Shown here in pieces: positions 60,680-64,000 of a DNA stretch of 64,000 nucleotides. Source of the stretch: Chitinilyticum litopenaei DSM 21440 (GTDB taxonomy: Bacteria > Pseudomonadota > Gammaproteobacteria > Burkholderiales > Chitinibacteraceae); the NCBI RefSeq assembly GCF_000428145.1, contig NZ_ATZJ01000019.1, positions 1-64,000 of the forward strand, in the 5' to 3' direction. The position numbers and the translations under genes were made by a program. Numbering within the stretch: the stretch's first letter is position 1; each line of letters starts with the position of its first letter. Below the pieces are notes generated by a model, which was not told the origin of the DNA, did not search any database, and saw only the letters and a list, made by a program, of their open reading frames with translations.

Positions 60680-62325
60680 AGCATTTCTTCGGCATGCTGG
60701 CGCGTGGTTTCGGTGATGGTGACGCCGCCCAGCATGCGGGCGATTTCGGCGATGCGCGCGGACTGATCCAGCGCGGTGATGGCGCTGACCACACCCGCCT
60801 CGTCGCTGGTCTTGCTTACCTGCAGATGCTGATGCCCACACGCCGCCACCTGCGGCAGGTGGGTGATGCACAGCACCTGGCGGCTGGCGGCCAGCTCGCG
60901 CAGACGCCGGCCGACGATTTCGGCAACCTTGCCGCCAATGCCGACATCCACCTCGTCGAAAATCAGCGTGGGAACGGCGGCAACCTTGCTGGTCACCACC
61001 TGCAGCGCCAGCGAGATGCGCGACAGCTCGCCACCGGAAGCCACCTTGGCGAGCGCACGCAGCGGTGCGCTCGGGTGATTGGCCACCTGCAGCTCGACCT
61101 GCTCGAGGCCGAAGGCCGCCGGCGTTTCCAGCGGCAACAGCGTGATGGCAAAGCGCGACGAACCCAGCGCCAGCTCGGGCAGCTGCTCGTTGACTGCAGC
61201 CTCCAGCTCGGCGGCCGCGGCGGCGCGGCGCGCACTCAGTTGGCCCGCGAGCGTTCTGAATGCGGCCTCGGCATCAAGAACCCGCGCCTGCAGGCCTTCC
61301 AGACCGGCGCTGCCGCCCAGCTCGGCCAGCCGCGCCTGCCAGTCCTGCAATTGTTGCGGCAATTCTTCCGGCGGCAGGCGAAACTTGCGCGCCATGCGGA
61401 ACACCGCGTCGAGCCGTGCCTCGACTTCGGCCAGCCGCGAGGGATCAAGCTCCAGCCGGTCGGCGTAATGGCGCAGCGCATGCACGGCATCGGCCAGCTG
61501 CGCTTCCGCGCCCTCCAGCAGCGACAGGGTTTCATTGATGCCGGCATCGTAATCGGCAAGGCCCGCCAGCTGGTGCTGCACGCTGGCCAGCCAGCTCTGG
61601 CAGTTCTCGTCGCCGTCGGCCAGCACATTCAGGCCAGACTGCACACCCTCGATCAGGCTGGCGGCATGGTGCAGGCGCTTGTGTTCGGCCTGCAGCTCGG
61701 GCCACTCGCCGTCGGCAAGGCCCAGCGCCGCCAGTTCGTCGATCTGCCACTGCAGGCGCTCGCATTCGGCCAGATAGGCGCTCTGGTTGCGCTCGGCCTC
61801 CTGCAATTCGTTCGCCAGCGCCTGCCAGTGCTGCCAGCTCGCGCGCACCTCGCGCGCCAGTGGCGTGGCCTGCGCGAAATCGTCAAGCAGCGCGCGCTGC
61901 GCATCGCCGCGCAACAGCGACTGGTGCGCGTGCTGGCCGTGGATGTCGACCAGCAGCTCGCCCAGCGCTTTGAGCTGCGCCAGCGTCGCCGGCGTGCCGT
62001 TGATCCACGCGCGGCTTTTTCCCGCGGCGTCGATCACCCGGCGCAGCAACAGCCGCCCTTCATCGCCCTGCAGCGATTCACTGGCCAACCAGTCGTTGAC
62101 GCCGGGAATGGCATTGCACGCCCACTCGCCATTGAGCTCGGCCCGCTCGGCACCCTGGCGCACCATGCCAGCCTCGGCGCGCTCGCCCAGCAAGAGGCCC
62201 AGCGCGTCGATGAGGATGGATTTGCCCGCGCCGGTCTCGCCGGTCAGCACGGTAAGCCCCTTGCTGAAATTCAGTTCCAGCTCGCGGACGATGACGAAAT
62301 CACGCAGGTGTAGCGATTGCAGCAT
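60664..62325 (-). CDS. recN: DNA repair protein RecN
   Basis: 553 residues from the ATG at 62325 (MLQSLHLRDFVIVRELEL). An SMC-like ABC ATPase with Walker A GETGAGKS (29-36), a long coiled coil in the middle, and a C-terminal half with KVASGGELSRISLAL and Walker B LIFDEVDVGIGG. It helps repair double-strand breaks. Its last four residues come from a palindromic repeat. Confidence 0.95.
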   Translation of the reverse strand: MLQSLHLRDFVIVRELELNFSKGLTVLTGETGAGKSILIDALGLLLGERAEAGMVRQGAERAELNGEWACNAIPGVNDWLASESLQGDEGRLLLRRVIDAAGKSRAWINGTPATLAQLKALGELLVDIHGQHAHQSLLRGDAQRALLDDFAQATPLAREVRASWQHWQALANELQEAERNQSAYLAECERLQWQIDELAALGLADGEWPELQAEHKRLHHAASLIEGVQSGLNVLADGDENCQSWLASVQHQLAGLADYDAGINETLSLLEGAEAQLADAVHALRHYADRLELDPSRLAEVEARLDAVFRMARKFRLPPEELPQQLQDWQARLAELGGSAGLEGLQARVLDAEAAFRTLAGQLSARRAAAAAELEAAVNEQLPELALGSSRFAITLLPLETPAAFGLEQVELQVANHPSAPLRALAKVASGGELSRISLALQVVTSKVAAVPTLIFDEVDVGIGGKVAEIVGRRLRELAASRQVLCITHLPQVAACGHQHLQVSKTSDEAGVVSAITALDQSARIAEIARMLGGVTITETTRQHAEEMLGIAS

Positions 62326-62348
62326 GGGCTTGCAACTCCGGAAAACCC

Positions 62349-62482
62349 AACGCAGAGACACAGAGATGCAGAGAAATGCCGTGTTAATTGTTCAGCGAGC
62401 TGCCAGCCGCCCAGAGCGAGGGCACGCTTGGTGGCAGCCAAACCTGATCAGGCTTTTCTCTGCGCCGCGGCGCCTCTGCGTT
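62349..62482. mobile_element. MITE-like inverted repeat between nadK and recN
   Basis: The outer arms begin AACGCAGAG and end GCAGAGAAA (62349-62376 and 62454-62482, inverted), with 9-bp perfect blocks at both ends of each arm. An inner repeat GCTGCCA/TGGCAGC lies at 62399-62405 and 62432-62438. GAAAAC occurs directly at 62341-62346 and 62483-62488, possibly a target duplication. No coding capacity. Confidence 0.65.
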
Positions 62483-62494
62483 GAAAACAGTCAA

Positions 62495-63370
62495 TCACAG
62501 CAGCTTTTCGCCCCAGCGCAGCTTGGCGCGGAGCATGTCGTAGTAGTTGTATCCCAGCGGATGCAGGATGGTCAGCAGCTGCGGATAGCGGCGGATGATG
62601 ATGCGGTCCATCTCGCGGATTTCGCAGTCGCTCTGGTTGTCGAAATACACGCGCGCATCCTGGCCGCGCGTGAGCAGAAAGGCGACTTCCGCCGTATCAC
62701 TCACGACGATGGGCCGGTTGGACAGCGATTGCGGGCAGATGGGCACCAGCGAAATGGCCGGCACCGTAGGCTGCAGAATGGGGCCGCCGGAGGACAGCGC
62801 GTAGGCGGTCGAGCCGGTCGGCGTCGAGACGATCAGGCCATCGGCGCGCTGGCTGCACACGAACTGCTGGTCGATGAAGATTTCAAACTCGATCATTGCC
62901 CCCATCGAGCCGCGGCTGAACACCACGTCATTGAAGGCCAGCGAGCGATGCACCTCCTCGCCAGCCCGGATCACGCTGGTCTCCAGCAGGATGCGCTGTT
63001 CGGGCGTATGGTCGCCGGCCAGGATGCGCGGCACCACGGCCTCCATGTCGTGCAGGGGGATGTCGGTCATGAAACCGAGCCGGCCCTGGTTGATGCCGAT
63101 CAGCGGCTTGCCGTGCGGCGCCACCAGGCGGGCGACCGAGAGCATGGTGCCGTCGCCGCCCATGACAATGACCGCGTCTGCGCGCACGCCGATTTCCTCG
63201 CGCGCCACCAGCGGCAGCTGGGTAATGCCATGCTCGGCGGCAATCTGGGCTTCCAGCAACACGGTCAGCCCGCGCCGCTGCAGCAGGGCCGCCAGCAGTC
63301 GCAGGGGTTCACCCAGCGCGGGGGTGGCCAGCCGGCCTACGAGCGCAATTGTTTTATACAGACTGTCCAT
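62495..63370 (-). CDS. nadK: NAD kinase
   Basis: 291 residues from the ATG at 63370 (MDSLYKTIALVGR). The GGDGTML motif, NQGRLGFMTD, and SPTGSTAYALSSGG are the family hallmarks. It makes NADP from NAD and ATP. It diverges from hrcA with 62 bp between the starts. Confidence 0.95.
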   Translation of the reverse strand: MDSLYKTIALVGRLATPALGEPLRLLAALLQRRGLTVLLEAQIAAEHGITQLPLVAREEIGVRADAVIVMGGDGTMLSVARLVAPHGKPLIGINQGRLGFMTDIPLHDMEAVVPRILAGDHTPEQRILLETSVIRAGEEVHRSLAFNDVVFSRGSMGAMIEFEIFIDQQFVCSQRADGLIVSTPTGSTAYALSSGGPILQPTVPAISLVPICPQSLSNRPIVVSDTAEVAFLLTRGQDARVYFDNQSDCEIREMDRIIIRRYPQLLTILHPLGYNYYDMLRAKLRWGEKLL

Positions 63371-63432
63371 GTCTTGTAATCGCCAGTAATTGCCCGCAAT
63401 TAAACACACAAGACCGGTTAAAATCCAGCGCC

Positions 63433-64000
63433 ATGAACGAACGTGCCCAAATCCTGCTGCGAACGCTGATCGAGCGCTATGTCTCGGAAGGCCAGCCCGT
63501 CGGCTCCAAGACGCTGTGCCAGCATTCCGGGCTTGACGTCAGTCCCGCCACCATCCGCAACATCATGGCGGATCTCGAGGAGCACGGCTTTATCGCCAGC
63601 CCGCATACCTCGGCCGGCCGCATCCCCACGCCGCGCGGCTACCGTTTCTTCGTCGATACGCTGCTGGCAAGCCGCCCGCTCGCGCCTGCCACCGCCGCCG
63701 GCCTGGCCTTGCCGACCGATACGCCGCAGCACAGCATTGCGGCAGCTTCGCAGCTCTTGTCGCAACTCACGCAGTTCGCCGGCGTGGTGATGACGCCGCG
63801 CCGCCAGGAGCTGACGCTGCGCCATGTCGAATTCCTGCCGCTTTCGGACAAGCGCGTGCTGCTGATCCTGGTGACCAGCGACGGCAGCGTGCAAAACCGC
63901 ATCCTGCATACCGAGCGCAGCTTCAATCCGGCCGAGCTGATCGAAGCCGGCAACTTCCTGACCCAGCACAGTGCCGGGCGCACGCTGTCGGAGCTGGTGA
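63433..64000 (+). CDS. hrcA: Heat-inducible transcription repressor HrcA (5' part)
   Basis: 189 residues to the window edge; the gene continues outside. The N-terminal winged helix (NERAQILLRTLIERYVSEGQ, PVGSKTL, VSPATIRNIMADLEEHGF) and the GRIPTPRGYRFFVD stretch are diagnostic. HrcA binds CIRCE operators to repress groESL and dnaK genes. TAAAAT (63419-63424) ends 8 nt before the ATG with no ribosome binding site between. No CIRCE repeat is seen at this promoter. Confidence 0.94.
   Translation, partial: MNERAQILLRTLIERYVSEGQPVGSKTLCQHSGLDVSPATIRNIMADLEEHGFIASPHTSAGRIPTPRGYRFFVDTLLASRPLAPATAAGLALPTDTPQHSIAAASQLLSQLTQFAGVVMTPRRQELTLRHVEFLPLSDKRVLLILVTSDGSVQNRILHTERSFNPAELIEAGNFLTQHSAGRTLSELV

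Noticed and set aside
1..64000. CRISPR arrays, prophage, insertion sequences or secretion-system genes
   Set aside because: No regularly spaced direct repeats, transposase, integrase, capsid or secretion genes are seen among the recognised coding regions.

Overview
The window is about 62% GC chromosomal DNA from a Gram-negative betaproteobacterium, most likely Neisseriales (Chromobacteriaceae/Chitinibacteraceae-like). The reasons are the tig-clpP-clpX-lon-hupB-ppiD order, the succinylase lysine branch (dapC, dapD), a cbb3 oxidase cluster with an FNR/ANR box, heptose-LPS synthesis (hldD), and a set of genes for amino-sugar oligosaccharides that points to a chitin or chitosan lifestyle. No phage, insertion sequence, plasmid or CRISPR locus is visible.

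Layout. 0.5-9 kb holds the protein-quality cluster on the minus strand: tRNA-Leu, tig, clpP, clpX, lon, hupB, tRNA-Asp, ppiD. 9-13 kb holds glnB, a D-2-hydroxyacid dehydrogenase, a Nudix hydrolase (nudB-like) divergent from a sufS/sufE pair, and an orphan amino-acid binding protein. 13.8-23 kb is the cytochrome cbb3 block: an HDOD protein, ccoI, ccoS, an FNR box, ccoNOQP, a terminator, then ccoG and ccoH. 23-28.6 kb has a symporter-type sensor kinase, mdfA and msrA. 28.6-31 kb has dapC, dapD and a candidate trans-acting small RNA. 31-44 kb is a plus-strand run of small conserved genes (ferredoxin, hydrolase, CbiM-like permease, second sensor kinase, rlmM, argD, a binding protein), then a CNNM/CorC protein, a pseudouridine synthase, two tandem HDOD paralogues and a LuxR-type regulator.

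44-58 kb, on the minus strand, is the accessory catabolic region. A GH3 N-acetylhexosaminidase sits with an RbsA/RbsC/RbsB-like ABC transporter and a second, unrelated family-1 binding protein. Separated from these by a VirK/DUF535 gene and one low-GC orphan come hldD, a non-secreted GH9 glycosidase and a ROK sugar kinase, in one run with ung and a PilZ-like gene. Together they could import, cleave and phosphorylate amino-sugar oligosaccharides. 58-64 kb returns to housekeeping: alpha-carbonic anhydrase, tadA, a lipoprotein, recN, nadK and the start of hrcA.

The most striking non-coding signal is a family of 49-bp palindromes (ends GGGTAT...ATACCC, centre around CATAAA). I find eight copies, all intergenic or at gene edges; one supplies both the recN stop and the start codon of the next gene. 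A 133-bp nested inverted repeat, a REP-like pair and a second MITE-like element are also present. Several genes have a -10 box only 6-8 nt before the start codon, which suggests leaderless transcripts.
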